Below, in pieces: positions 1 to 10,825 of a stretch of DNA of 40,119 bases (its first letter is position 1; each line of letters starts with the position of its first letter). The stretch is from positions 1 to 40,119 of the forward strand of contig JADNYV010000311.1 in the NCBI GenBank assembly GCA_015501055.1, in the 5' to 3' direction. The notes under the pieces are model-generated. The model was not told the origin of the DNA. It did not search any database and saw nothing but the letters and a program-made list of their open reading frames with translations. The translations under genes and the position numbers were made by a program. Origin of the DNA: Mucidula mucida. Taxonomy: Eukaryota > Basidiomycota > Agaricomycetes > Agaricales > Physalacriaceae.

Positions 1-200
1 GATTACCAAAATACCACGTCCTCTGCCTCCACCTCCTCGTCATGATTGGAAAACCAAGTGTATGCTGGTTGGAGAGCCGGGCGAACATTACCAAAAGGCC
101 CGTATAAATGGCGGGCGGACTAGACTACCCGATCACGACGCAGGTCTCATCGACACCATCATCGCGCAGCCTCTCGTCTTACTTTCAATCTGCCTCTACC

Positions 201-1895
201 ATGGCCAACCAAAACGGCGTCCATCAGACTAGTGCAGACGTGATCCGCATGGAACACGAGTTTGGGGCACCACAAAGTAGTAGCAGCTGCTTTTTTCTTT
301 CTTTTCGACGACAACGCGCACGCCGGCACACGACAGCGAAGAGCGTCCACAGGCGCCCACACTTTATCGCTATCACATAATCCCGCACCGCATACGAGCG
401 CCCACACGGCAGCAATGACCCGAGCCTATCATAATTTAATTCCCTTCTGCGCTATTATCGCCTCGAAGCGCCCGTTCCCACCCCTTGTTGCATCTCGTTC
501 TTTCCCATCCAATCTACATGCTCATATCGCATCTTACAGCTACCACCCGCTCCCCGTCGTCTTTGACCGCGCGGTGGCGCCAAGGTATGGGATCCAGAAG
601 GGAGAGAATACATCGATATGCTGTCTGCTTATTCGTGCGTGTCCGATCCTTCATCGATCTCTCATTAAACTAAACGATTTCTACAGAGCAGTAAACCAAG
701 GCCACTGCCACCCACGCATCGTTGCCGCCCTCGTCACGCAAGCCCAGCGCCTCACGCTCTCCTCGCGCGCCTTTTACAACTCCGTCTTCCCATCCTTTGC
801 CAAAAAGTCACCGCGACTCTCGGCTACGACATGGTCCTCCCGATGAACACTGGCGCCGAGCCGTCGAGACCGCGCTCAAGCTCTCACGCAAGTGGGCGTA
901 CATGGTGAAAGGCGTCCCGGAAGGCGCGGCCATCATACTCAGCGTCCAAGGCAACTTCCACGGCCGCACGCTTGGCGTCGTGAGTCTCAGCACGGACCCG
1001 GACTGTCGCGCGGGATTTGGACCGTTCCTAGCAGGCGTTGGACCGACGTTTGTTGATGGGAAGGAGACAAAAACGATTCGATACGGCGTGGCGGAGGATA
1101 TAGAGCGTGCGCTGGAGCTCTATGGAAAGAGGGTCGCTGCGTTCCTCGTAGAGCCCATCCAGGGCGAGGCAGGGATCGTCGTGCCCCCAGAAGGCTACCT
1201 CGCACGCGTCGCCGAGCTGTGCAAGGCCCACAACGTGCTCTTTATCTGCGATGAGATCCAGACAGGGCTTTGTCGGACAGGCAAGATGCTCGCCTGCGAA
1301 TGGGACGGTGTACGTCCAGATATCGTGCTTTTGGGCAAAGCGCTGAGTGGCGGGTTGTACCCAGTTTCGGCTGTCCTAGCAGACAAGGCCGTGATGCTTT
1401 GCATCAAGCCAGGCGAGCACGGGTCGACGTATGGCGGTAACCCGTTAGGATGTGCGGTAGCGATCGCCGCGCTGGATGTGCTAAAGGACGAGAACCTGGC
1501 GGACCGTGCGCAGAGATTAGGCGAGATATTCAGGACAGAGGTAGCGGCGCTCGGAATGACTGTGCGCGGACGCGGGCTGTTGAACGCTGTTGTGTTTGAG
1601 GAGAACGCGAAGAAGCGGAGTGCATGGCAATTTTGCTTGTTGCTGAAGAGCCGCGGTGTGCTCGCGAAACCGACGCACGTTAATATCGTGCGGTTTGCGC
1701 CTCCGTTGGTTATCGAAGAAGACGATATGAGGCGCGCGATCAAGATTATTGGGGAGTGTTATGAGGAGCTGGATAAGGTGTGTTTTGTTCTCGTTTGACT
1801 GTTTCTCGGTTCAATAAGCGGGTTTCTTGTAGCTCGAGGCTATCCCTGGTGAGGTGGAGAGTGAGGTGGGGTACGAGGAGCATGGGGATACCTAG
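201..1895 (+). CDS. Ornithine aminotransferase (class III PLP enzyme), reading frame apparently broken by single-base losses
   Basis: Transfers the delta-amino group of ornithine to 2-oxoglutarate, giving glutamate semialdehyde; cytosolic in fungi and part of arginine catabolism. Exons read as about 201-276, 540-634, 687-1777 and 1833-1895, with GT-AG introns between. Family signatures are clear: [27 protein letters not shown] (across intron 2), [47 protein letters not shown] with the PLP-binding lysine near 1336, and [13 protein letters not shown]. The start at 201 gives the usual short leader before MEHEFGA. The frame holds only if one base is restored at each of about four places: the G run near 268, GCGGTGG near 573, AAAAAGTC near 807 and GAGCC near 860. 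All are consistent with one lost G, so I read this as a real gene with base-call errors rather than a relic. A decaying copy is the alternative. The identity itself is secure. Confidence 0.9.
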
Positions 1896-2149
1896 ACGGT
1901 GACGTCTGCCCGCGATTCCTCCGATTGTACGAGTGTACAGTATGATATGTAATCGTAATGTACCTTTAGGTGTACAAACTCTGTTTGTAGCTCGTTCGCA
2001 GAAGGTGCTTTGTATGGTGGATGTAAGAGATAAGTAAGGGAATTTGTAGATTGAATCATGCGATCCATGCAGGCTTTAGATGGCAACTGGGGCAAATCCG
2101 TAAAATCGTCCGGAGAAAAGCGTGGAAATCAGCGTAGGGTGGTGAAGTA

Positions 2150-2460
2150 AAAACCCTTGGTTTTGATACACCTCGGGTTTACTGCAGTAAATAACGGTAT
2201 CGATACGGTATTGAAACCCTCGGGGGCTGGGAGGTAGGTTTTGATACCGGCACGTGACTACTGCACGTGCCGGCACTCAGAGAGCCTGGAGTTGGCGGGA
2301 CTAAGGCGGGATGAAGGCGGCAGGGCGCGGCGCCACATCACGTGTCCGAGACACGTGCCAGTATCGAAACCGTTAGTAACAATTTCAAAACCTGGGCTTC
2401 CTGGGGGGCTGGTATCGATACCGTTAGTAACACCCCCGGGAGCTTTACTGCGCCACCCTA
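2150..2460. repeat. Imperfect long inverted repeat with two nested CACGTG palindromes
   Basis: This intergenic element has arms related as inverted repeats around a centre near 2300. The left arm carries GGTATCGATAC (about 2195) and GGTTTTGATACCGGCACGTG (2237-2256). The right arm carries CACGTGCCAGTATCGAAACC (2352-2371) and GGTATCGATACCGTTAGTAA (2411-2430). Each arm also has its own perfect hairpin. The first is 2247-2273, a 10-bp CCGGCACGTG stem with a 7-nt loop. The second is 2339-2357, an 8-bp CACGTGTC stem with a 3-nt loop. TATCGA(T/A)ACCGTTAGTAAC also occurs twice as a direct repeat on the right. No credible coding sequence is present. It could be a MITE or solo-LTR remnant or a structured regulatory region; I cannot tell which. 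It lies between the aminotransferase end and the tRNA gene. Confidence 0.65.
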
Positions 2461-2505
2461 AATCAGCGGTTCTTGGAGTGTGCAAAAGTTAGACCTGGCG
2501 CATAA

Positions 2506-2580
2506 TGGACACATTGGGAATTGAACCCAACACCTCCCGCATGCTAAGCGGGCGTGATAAACCAACTACACCATGTGCCC
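2506..2580 (-). tRNA. tRNA-Ala (anticodon AGC)
   Basis: On the minus strand a 75-nt cloverleaf can be drawn. The acceptor stem is GGGCACA pairing with TGTGTCC (one G-T), with discriminator A. The anticodon stem CCCGC/GCGGG encloses loop TTAGCAT with anticodon AGC (plus-strand bases 2543-2545). The T arm carries the box B sequence GGTTCAATTCC. There is no intron and no encoded CCA, as expected for a nuclear gene. A short A run at 2483-2486 (T run on the minus strand) sits just downstream and could terminate RNA polymerase III. Confidence 0.95.
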
Positions 2581-3939
2581 TGTCTAATATTCCTCCGCGC
2601 CTTTTCATATCCGTGTCATCATTGAAGAATGAAGCTAAAGCGGAGAAATGCCTCATTGCAATATTGAACTGTGTGCTCTGATGCCCGACAAAAAAGTTTT
2701 GGACTACCAAAGGTAAATAGCTTCTAGGTATGGGAGCAATGACACATGTAGGGTGTCGTCCACGGTATCAATCAACATTCTGAGCACTCGCCTTCATACC
2801 TGCAAACCGTGGATGCCCTCTGCAATTTCACGCTCATCTTATGTCCGGGAGTGTGTGAAAGCCATCTTGTTCCTTCACTGCAGCAGCAACATACTTACCT
2901 TTTTTCATCAATCTCCTCATCGTCAAATGGTGGTGCATGGGACGTTTGCTTCGTTCTTGGCAGCTCGCTATCACGGCCGTCCTTGAGCTCCATAAGCCGG
3001 ATTGTCATAGCCAAGATATAAAAATCTGGCCTCACAGCATCAAGGTATAATGAAGGTATAGTACGCTGTTCTACACTGGTTGAATCAGATGCCGCTAACG
3101 CAGTAGCCAACATGACAGCCTGTCGTTCCACGGCTAGATGTCACCACTGCTGCCCGGCTCGCCTCTCAGTATTTCCCGGCAGTCCATCAAGCGAGATCCA
3201 TGCAGTCGTCCTAACAGGCAGTCCCATTTCTCCCACGTAGCTGCACCGGTGATCTCCTTGAGGACCTTCATGGTGCTCGAGAGCGATGTAGTCACTCAAG
3301 TCAAAGCTCTCCGCATACTACTTAGTCGGTGGTCGGTGTAGAGAGGATCGTGTTGAGGTGATGTTATCGGAATGGAGGTCGTTATGTGAGACGCCATGCG
3401 TCTCGCTAGCTCAAGGGCATTGTCCTCTGCTGCCTCTACAGAAGTACTCTATCAGCAGACCGTCGATAGAATCTAGTGCTGGATGGACAGAGGTGTCCCG
3501 AGCTCATAGAACCACTGCAGTGGGGTCATCTTCCGAAGTACCATATTTGTCAACTTCGGGTCTGCCAGTGCCTTCAATGTACATAGGAAGAGACATCTGG
3601 AACTGTTTCTTGATGTCGACACTCTGGGGCACGCAACGCTCTCGAATCCAGCTATCAGCAAGCTTACAGATGAGCCGTTCTGGGACATCAGGAAGACAAG
3701 GGATTGACTGGACCGAGATCCAAGCAGAGTTGGCGAACGGGAGGAACATGTCGAGAGCCTTGGTGCCAATGTAGTACAAAGAAGAAGACAAACACATACT
3801 GAACAAAAGCTACACTGGGCGAACAAGAGAGGCACCACACACGTGATCGGACAGGGTCATATGATGAGTTCAGCTCGAAAAGAGCCATGATCGTGGGAAT
3901 GAATTTCGATCACATCCTCCTATACTTTACACCAACACC
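2581..3939 (-). other. Unresolved stretch with minus-strand coding-like segments
   Basis: No family recognised. Several minus-strand open segments look coding by composition but cannot be joined confidently. One at about 3504-3806 contains LDMFLPFANSAW and MSLPMYIEGTGRPEVDKYG. One near 3140-3270 reads MKVLKEITGAATWEKWDCL. One at 2895-3131 ends with PPFDDEEIDEKR. Stops and unclear splice sites separate them. They may be exons of a minus-strand gene or a relic. Plus-strand frames here look like shadows. Confidence 0.3.
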
Positions 3940-5360
3940 ATGGCGATTTTACTTGACCTTCCTGCGGAAGTGCTATGCCTCATACTTGATCATCTTCATG
4001 ACGAGAATCTCTCTCTCAAAAATGTCTCCCTGACTGGCAACAGGGCGCTGACAGCCGTCGCGCAAAACCTCATGCTGCGCGACTTGCGCATTTGCATCTC
4101 GTTCCCAGTCGACAAGGGCCATCGATTTCAGCCCACTTTCCGACGTATTTGCAACACTCCCGCCCTGCGCAACGCCGTGCGCTCCATCACCTTCAAATGT
4201 CGCTCCAACCTAGCCAATCTCGACCTTATGAACCTTCTTCAGAAAAACTTGGGCAAACTTAAGAGCGTGACGCATGTCCACATCGTCTGCAGCGCTCATT
4301 CTCGTGAACGTCATACGAGATACAACACCTGCGTCACCCCTACTTTGCTCATTTCGGTCTTGCGCCTTCCCGCGCTGCACACGCTGGTCGTGGACGATTG
4401 CTTGATCGACCACTACGTTATCCCGGAGTCCCTGTGCTCCCGTACTCTAAAAGTCCTCGTCCTCAACGCTTCTGCGTCCAAACGAGTGCATTATGAGCCT
4501 CCTGACACGCAGCTACCCTCTCTTCTCTGTCATATGCCCGCAGTGAGCATGATAGAAATGCGCGGTACAGAGTATCAATACGACGACGCTGCCATAGGAT
4601 CTCAATCGTGCCTATCCAGTATACTCCAAAGGATAGTTCCGGGACCGAAAAACGACGGTCACGCTCGTCAGCCGCGACAGCTCCAGCTGGCGTGTGCCTG
4701 TAAAAATGCGTCTTGTCTCTATTTCAATGTGCTTACACCTCTATCCGTGAGTGAGAGCGTATTTTTCTCGGTTTCTGCCCATAACCTTTCTCCCCGTAGA
4801 TTGCCTTGAAATCGTTCAACGTGCTTGAAGAGCTTGTTTTTGAGAAAGTCGTCCCAGGCCGCCCACTGCACGCCGCTCAGCACTCCTTTATGGAGATTTC
4901 AGTAGCGGGTGGTGAAGTTCTCAAAAGGCTGTCTCTAAACTTTGGGAACGTAAACTATGGCGATGATACTACGTGGCTATGTGAAGCATTGCAGCGCCTA
5001 TCAGTGCTGGAGGAAGTGACTCTCGAGTGCGACGGTACTGATGTACGTGTCAATGACGCACCTCATTATATTGATGTTGACTATGCCATCTAGGAGGCTG
5101 TAATCGCCTGTATTGCCGCCCATCCCACGCTGCGATGTGTCTACTTTGACGTCGCACCGTCGAATGATATGGATATACTATATCTCGCGCAGCGTATTGC
5201 TGGGCAGGCGCGTCAACTTACGCGTCTCGCGTGGGCACCTGTGGGCGTGATGGCGCAGATACATGACGATCATGTTGTTGAGATGAAAGCGTACAAGGAG
5301 CCGAGATGGTTGCAATTCGGAGGCGAGGATACAAATTGGTGGGAGGAATGTCGGTTCTAG
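3940..5360 (+). CDS. F-box-like protein with leucine-rich C-terminal region
   Basis: Three exons (3940-4746, 4800-5042, 5094-5360) joined by GT-AG introns give 438 residues in one frame. The N-terminus LLDLPAEVLCLILDHL is the usual opening of fungal F-box proteins, which bind Skp1 in SCF ubiquitin ligases. The rest is rich in regularly spaced leucines (LRLPALHTLVVDDC, LKVLVLNAS, LEELVFEKV, LSVLEEVTLEC), as in F-box/LRR-like proteins. The substrate cannot be guessed. The intron 2 donor GTACGT at 5043 keeps the frame, whereas the GTACTG seven bases upstream does not. The start is the first ATG of the open frame, just after a short pyrimidine-rich leader. Agaricomycetes carry large, fast-evolving sets of such genes, so no symbol is given. 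Confidence 0.75.
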
Positions 5361-5960
5361 TACTTAAGATTGACCGGTTCTGTTTTTATGCTGTGTAATT
5401 CAAAATGTGACGAGATGATCACCAAACAAACTGTCGCGATGGGTGCTGAGCATATTTCATTGACTCGTTGTATGGCTTCTCAAAAGAGAGATTACTGTGT
5501 GTTTCGACCGCAAATTCACATAACGGGTCACGGGGGTCTTTGAAGTGAAGCTATATATACATTATAACGGGTCACGGACCACTTTGGTCAGGCACGAGCC
5601 TCCAAATAAGGAAGTTTCAGGTCCCGCTATAAGCGGAACTGTCCAAAAAAGGCAATTTAAGGGTCTGTGAAGCTGTTCGCTGTAACTTCAGACCATAATG
5701 GGTCACAGGCTGTGAAGTTACGGTCGAAACGCTACAGTATAGGCATTGTAACCAATCTGTATGTGCCGTATCATAATCTCATGGGCCAAGACGATACGCG
5801 GATGTTCAGACGGTGTGGCTGTTCGTGATTGGGCCATATTTCACGACAAACACATTCAAACCGTTACCTGAGGAGCATCACCTTACCTTGTCCTGAGGCG
5901 CGCCTGGAGAAGATTGTTTCAACCTGAATATTTTCCATCTGGCGCGTGATCTAAGAGGGA
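5361..5960. repeat. Intergenic region with three copies of an ATAAyGGGTCAC motif
   Basis: No gene seen. The motif ATAAyGGGTCACrGG occurs near 5519, 5574 and 5696. The last copy lies inside a small inverted repeat in which GTAACTTCA (about 5680) is mirrored by TGAAGTTAC (about 5712). The repeats may be degraded element ends or binding sites; nothing decides between these. A CTATAAAC at about 5974 precedes copy A. Confidence 0.4.
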
Positions 5961-6104
5961 TACGTAGGTAGCACTATAAACGCTTCTATGTCGACCTCAA
6001 CACTCGTCCAGGATCGCGCGGGGATGTGCCGGTCCGAGGACAGAGATCACTATCAATGTGTCCGCGGCATCAATAGCATTCCTTGGCTTCCTCTTACTCT
6101 CACC

Positions 6105-7693
6105 ATGTCCGCCTCATCCTTGAACGACATGTCCTCCACGGATGACGTTGATCGGTATACGATTTCCGATGCATCCAGTGACTCTGCCGAATCCGACTAC
6201 CAGGTTTGCAAGTCCTACGTTTCTGAAGGCACGGCGGAGGAAGTTGAGGACGGGGAGCCTGAGATTCTACGATGGAACTTCGAAGAAAGTAAATGGGAGC
6301 CAATTCAAGCATGGTATGTCATCGACATTCGTGACATGGTATGAACCTCTCGGAATCATGTTTAGCCACGCCACTCGGACCTATCGAATGGACCTTAAAG
6401 GCGGAATATAAGAAGCGATCCGAAGAAGTGCACTTTAGTCGGAGGGTCCTGGATGCCATAAATGTCCTTGCAGAGACTGTAGGTGGATTGGCAAGACAGT
6501 GGTGGCGTGTCTCACTTTCAGACTCTCGGAAAGGCTATGTTGAGGTGGTGAGTGAAAATCCCACGGAGTTGATATATATTGTATAGTCTGATTTGTAGCT
6601 TTACAATCACTGCTTGTCTCTGCAGCCTATGATCATGCACAGGACCAGCAAAGGAGATTGGCTCGATGACTGCCGGTGGGATACTTGGCTACTCACATTC
6701 CCAGTCACGGAATGTACCACACATCCTTTACCTCCAATGCGTTCGAGGGAAGAATCCTATTTGATTACTCACTGAATAGACAGTCATAGGATCTTGCAGA
6801 AGTCATGCGCATGGTCCTGCCTTACTTTGGGGAGATGAAGGCTCGCCTCGACACGCTGTCGCACAGTGTTGGCTACTCCCTCCGATTCCGCATCGATTCT
6901 CGTGCCGTCAAACCTGGAAAACCTCATTACTTGCATCGACATCGCGGAGAGTGTCGCAAAACTAGTTCCAATCTTTGGAGACGTGCTGGATGGCGTTTGT
7001 GGAATCCTGCGGAAGACTGTCGAAGCTGCAGAGGTGAATACTCTTCCATATTGCACGCATTGTTGTCGGATTGATGTCTTTTTAGATGGCTCGTGCTGCA
7101 CGCGACGAATGCCGGGCTCTAGCAGAGCACACAGCTTGCATAACGCTTGCCATTCTACACGAGATTGGTCCTGCATCTACGCTTAACGATGGTGATTTTA
7201 ACCGGATTTGTGACCTTCGCGAGTACGTCGATGTCTCTCCTACATCGAGTCACGCTGACTCACTTTGATCAAAGAACAATCAAGCTCGTGGACTCCCGAG
7301 TCCAGAGTCTCTCGAAACTCGGGCGCACAAAGTACCTTTTTAATCGCGGCAGGATCAACGCCGAGGTCATGGATCTACGCACCCAAGTGGACAACGCCCG
7401 AATCGCGTTCAATGTATACTCGTTACATGTCCGATGCGTACCGCTGCTGATGATCCCTTAGATTCGCAGCGACATATCAACAACACGATTACTCACCGAC
7501 CTGAGAAACATGCAGATACGTCTCGCATCGCGTGTTGAGGATATATACGACGGTCAGAAGACGACACATCACATGTTGCGCACGATCCTAGTCAAGGTCA
7601 GCATTGAAATCTCCAGTCCGGTTGATACTCATTGTCCTGTTGTAGGTGGAAGGCTATAGAAGTGGAGGCGCGTATATTGATGAGGCAGACTGA
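6105..7693 (+). pseudogene. 4HB family copy A, decayed
   Basis: Exon by exon this matches copies B and C: an acidic first exon (6105-6313; MSAS start, aspartate/serine-rich), a middle with ETVGG.ARQWW, the helical core NLITCIDIAESVAKLVP, then ARDECRALAEHT, VDSRVQSLSKLGR and a final short exon ending in DEAD at a stop (7691-7693). Damage visible against B and C: the acceptor of intron 1 reads GG instead of AG (6352-6353); exon 2 has lost about 20 bases; a TAG at 6787-6789 replaces the AAG codon present in both B and C; and an extra base near 6880 shifts the frame. The nonsense codon and the lost acceptor are substitutions, so they are not explained by the single-base run losses seen elsewhere. 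The downstream exons remain well preserved, suggesting recent inactivation. Confidence 0.8.
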
Positions 7694-7779
7694 TAAGGGC
7701 TCAAATTTTATGTATGCTAGTGTTATCAATATCGCGACAACGTGGAATCGCACCTCTACCGTATTATTTCTATAGGACG

Positions 7780-8003
7780 ATGATGCTAGTCGTACGATAG
7801 CGCTCCGCTGACAAAGTTGCTCTGATCGCCCGTCGATCGAGTAATGACTGCAGGTCGAACGGCACGTCGTGTACTGCGTCGCCCTCCGCATCGATGTCAG
7901 GAAACTCTTCACCGGGGTGCGTAGAGAAAGTCGTACTGGTCGGACACGTACACCATCTCCTTAGCCACTGCGCTGTTTCTGTAGAATCCAAGGAGCTGTC
8001 CAC
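7780..8003 (-). pseudogene. Relic of the C2H2 zinc-finger gene found at 24581-25694
   Basis: On the minus strand a frame reads GEEFPDIDAEGDAVHDVP (core at about 7855-7912). This matches DEEFPDDDAEDDAAHDVP, residues 60-77 of the zinc-finger protein at 24581-25694, and nucleotide similarity continues into the following CGACCTGC. The zinc fingers themselves are not recognisable upstream and the frame ends soon after, so this is a fragment. It lies directly downstream of copy A, just as the intact zinc-finger gene lies downstream of copy D, which points to a segmental duplication followed by inversion of this part. Confidence 0.65.
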
Positions 8004-9001
8004 ACGGTGTGTCGCCTTTCCGCACGTTCGAAGACTACTAGTATGTAGTAAATTTTAGCGCCGACATTGGTCGCGTGTACAGCAGATAGGAACGTCGAAT
8101 TATTGTCTATCACCGCAAGGACGTAGGTGCCGGCGCCGCGTTGATAACACGAAAAAATGGTTTTGAAGATGGAACGAAGGAAAGCATCAAGTTGCCGTTT
8201 TTGGCTGTCCATGATCGACAATTGCTCTCGCTCTTCCCATCATGTCACGACACGGTCCTTGTTCTCCGCGTTGAATTTTCGAACGTATCAAAAGACTTCG
8301 GCCTCCTTCCTCTGTCGGTTTACCGTAAATGGAACGTTCTGCATCAACTGGTCATTTCCCTCCCGCGAAAATATTCCTCGGAAAATGTCAACTAAAGTCT
8401 CAGAGTGCACTGTCATGACGACTGTACGTTACTTTCTCTCTTACTTGACTTTCAGCTTATGCTGAATCCGACTTGGGAATCGATACTCGCTACAAGACTG
8501 GATAGTCGTTTCCTTGCTTAACTTGTCGATGCCGCCTTCGAACCCTGTAAATGCTACCTAGAACATTGGCGGGGGAAGATGACTTGTGTCCTTACTCTTT
8601 CCCTTCCTTTGTATTGACGCGTCTTCTGAATCTAGCAAGATCGCGATCCTACCGCCGTGCTGCTAACAGGCTGGATTCTTTAAGAGTAATATGTCCAGCT
8701 GACTGTTACTCGCAATTTCACCCTGTATGCGACTCTGCGGCCTTAGTACTGATGAAGTTCAGCGGCCAGACAGTAGAGATTGCAAGTCAACGCTCATGCA
8801 AACTATGAAATCAACGCTCGCCGCGGCTCGCGGAGTTCTTCTTTCTTAGCTGTTCGCTGTTGCGGCGTATCAGGATTTTCTGTACGCTGTGCTTTTCGTG
8901 CAATTTTTCTGGCTAACTCGAATCATCATTGGTTCTTGGACTCGGAATATGACTTATGTTCTATCAAGACGTCGGTTGAACTCCTGAGGCGGTGATACAG
9001 T
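8004..9001. other. Intergenic, no gene recognised
   Basis: Short open frames on both strands (for example 8141-8395 plus, 7961-8221 minus) show no family motif and no consistent splice structure. The end of this stretch leads into the leader of copy B. Confidence 0.4.
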
Positions 9002-9190
9002 ATGGCGGCGCCACGGCGACCACAGAATTTATGTCCTCCAATTGGACGCGAAAGGCTGTTCCAAGCGGTACTGAAAGCCCTCATACACAGCAATGTCCCT
9101 GAATGCTGTGCCGGTTCGAGAGCAGACGTCCTCTTCAAAACGCGCGCGGGTGACATTAATCGCATTCCTTCGCTTCCTCTTACTCTCATC

Positions 9191-10825
9191 ATGTCCGCCT
9201 CTGACCATTTGGACATGCTCCCCGCAGATGCTCGTGCTACGACTCCGGATGTATCTGACAACGGCTTCTCCGTTGAAGATGCCGAAGCGGACTACCAAAG
9301 TCGTGACTCTTACATTTCAGATAAAGATGAAGACGGCACGGCGGAGAAGAATAATAAGGACGGGGAGCTTGAGCTTCTCCAATGGAACAGCAGCGATAGA
9401 CGATGGGAGGCAATTCGAGCAAGGTATGTCATCGGCATTCGTGACATGGTATGAAGCTCTCAGAATCATGTTTAGCGATATGGAAGATGTTGTCGGGCCT
9501 TCGATGAACCGTAGAGAATGGCTTTCGCTGATTGAGCATACTACATGGCATAATGCATTGATCAGCAATCGAGAGAGGTGCCTTGATGCTCTAGCTGTAC
9601 TTTCTGAGACTGTGGGTGGAGTGGCAAGACAGTTGTGGTGTGAAACACTTTCAGATCAGGAAATGCATGGCGTGGTGAGTGTATATCATATTATCTCAAC
9701 CCCATGGTCTGATACTTGATTTACAGAACGCCAACTGCTTTCCTGTGCTTCAAGCTTTAGTCATTCTCATCATGTCCAGCAAAGCAGCTGTGACCGATAC
9801 CATCTGGTGGGATTTCTGTACACTCTATATTCCCAGCCAACGAATTTTCCACTTCTCCTTTGACTCCAGTTTTTTGGAAGGAAAATTTGTTATGGATTTT
9901 TCTCCAGACAGACGGTCAAAGGATCTTGCAGAAGTCATGCGGATTCCCCTGCCGTACTTCCGGGAGATGAAGGCTCGCCTCAATGCGCTGTCCAGCAATA
10001 TCGGCCACTCCTCTGATTCCGCATCAATTCTCGGACCGTCAAACCTGGCGAACCTCATTACTTGCCTCGACATTGCCGAGAGTATCTCGAAGCTGGTTCC
10101 GGTATTTGGAGATGTGCTGGAAGGCGCGTGTGGAATTCTGCGGAAGACTGTTCAAGCCGCCGAAGTGAGTTCGGTTCATGAGTGGACTTGGCGACGTCTA
10201 ACTGATTTCCCACACAAGGTCGCTCGAAGTGCTCGCAACGAATGCAGGGCGCTCGCAGAGCACACAGCTTCCATAACACTTGCCATCTTACACGAGTTTG
10301 GACCTACATCTGTGCTCAGCGGTGGCGATTTCAATAGGATTTGTGACCTTCGCGAGTAGGTCGCCACGTCTCGTACTTTAATGGACGCTGACTCGCGTTG
10401 ATCAAACAGCACAATTAAAATCGTGGACTCCCGAGTCCAGAGTCTTTCGAAACTCGGGCGCACGAAGTACCTCTTATATCGCGGAAGAATCAACGCCGAG
10501 GTTATGGACCTACGCGCACAGATGGACAATGCGCGAATTGCTTTTGATGTATGCTTATATGTCCAATGCGTACCGCTGCTTATGATTTTCTCAGATTCGC
10601 AACGATATATCATCGACGCGATTACTCACCGATCTCAGAAACATGCAGATACATCTCGCATCGCGAGTTGAGGATCTTTATATGGCTCAGAAGACTACCC
10701 AGGCCCTACTGGAGACGCTTGTAGTCGAGGTCGGTACCTTCTCGCTGGTTAGCTCGATCCTCATCGTCTGGATGTAGTTCCGAGGACGTAGATACGGAGA
10801 TGTCCATGTCGATCAGGCAGACTGA
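9191..10825 (+). CDS. 4HB family copy B: acidic N-terminus plus MLKL/HeLo-like helical bundle, intact
   Basis: Seven exons (9191-9423, 9464-9674, 9727-10164, 10219-10355, 10410-10548, 10595-10729, 10778-10825) join without any break into 446 residues. Residues 1-78 are acidic and probably disordered, ending in the conserved LELLQWN segment. Residues 79-240 are a family-specific region (ETVGGVARQ; ALVILIMSSKAA; YIPSQRIFHFSF). Residues 255-431 are almost all helix, with LVPVFGDVLEG, CRALAEHTASITLAIL, VDSRVQSLSKLGR, LRAQMDNARIAFD and LLTDLRNMQIHL. This pattern resembles the N-terminal four-helix bundle of MLKL-like/HeLo-like proteins found in many Agaricomycete kinases and NLRs. In that family the bundle can act on membranes in cell death. 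No kinase, NACHT or repeat domain follows. Intron 3 is 54 nt with no in-frame stop, so its retention would add 18 residues. Function is inferred from fold resemblance only. An in-frame open leader runs up to an ATG at 9002, so a longer N-terminus is possible. Confidence 0.75.

Noticed and set aside
262..846. 194-codon open frame at the start of the aminotransferase gene
   Set aside because: It runs through intron 1 (277-539) and intron 2 in one frame and contains only scraps of OAT sequence; it is an artefact of the missing bases.
9679..10359. Single 226-codon exon in copy B
   Set aside because: It includes the tail of intron 2 and all of intron 3 (54 nt, no stop). Comparison with copy C places splice sites at 9726, 10165 and 10218.
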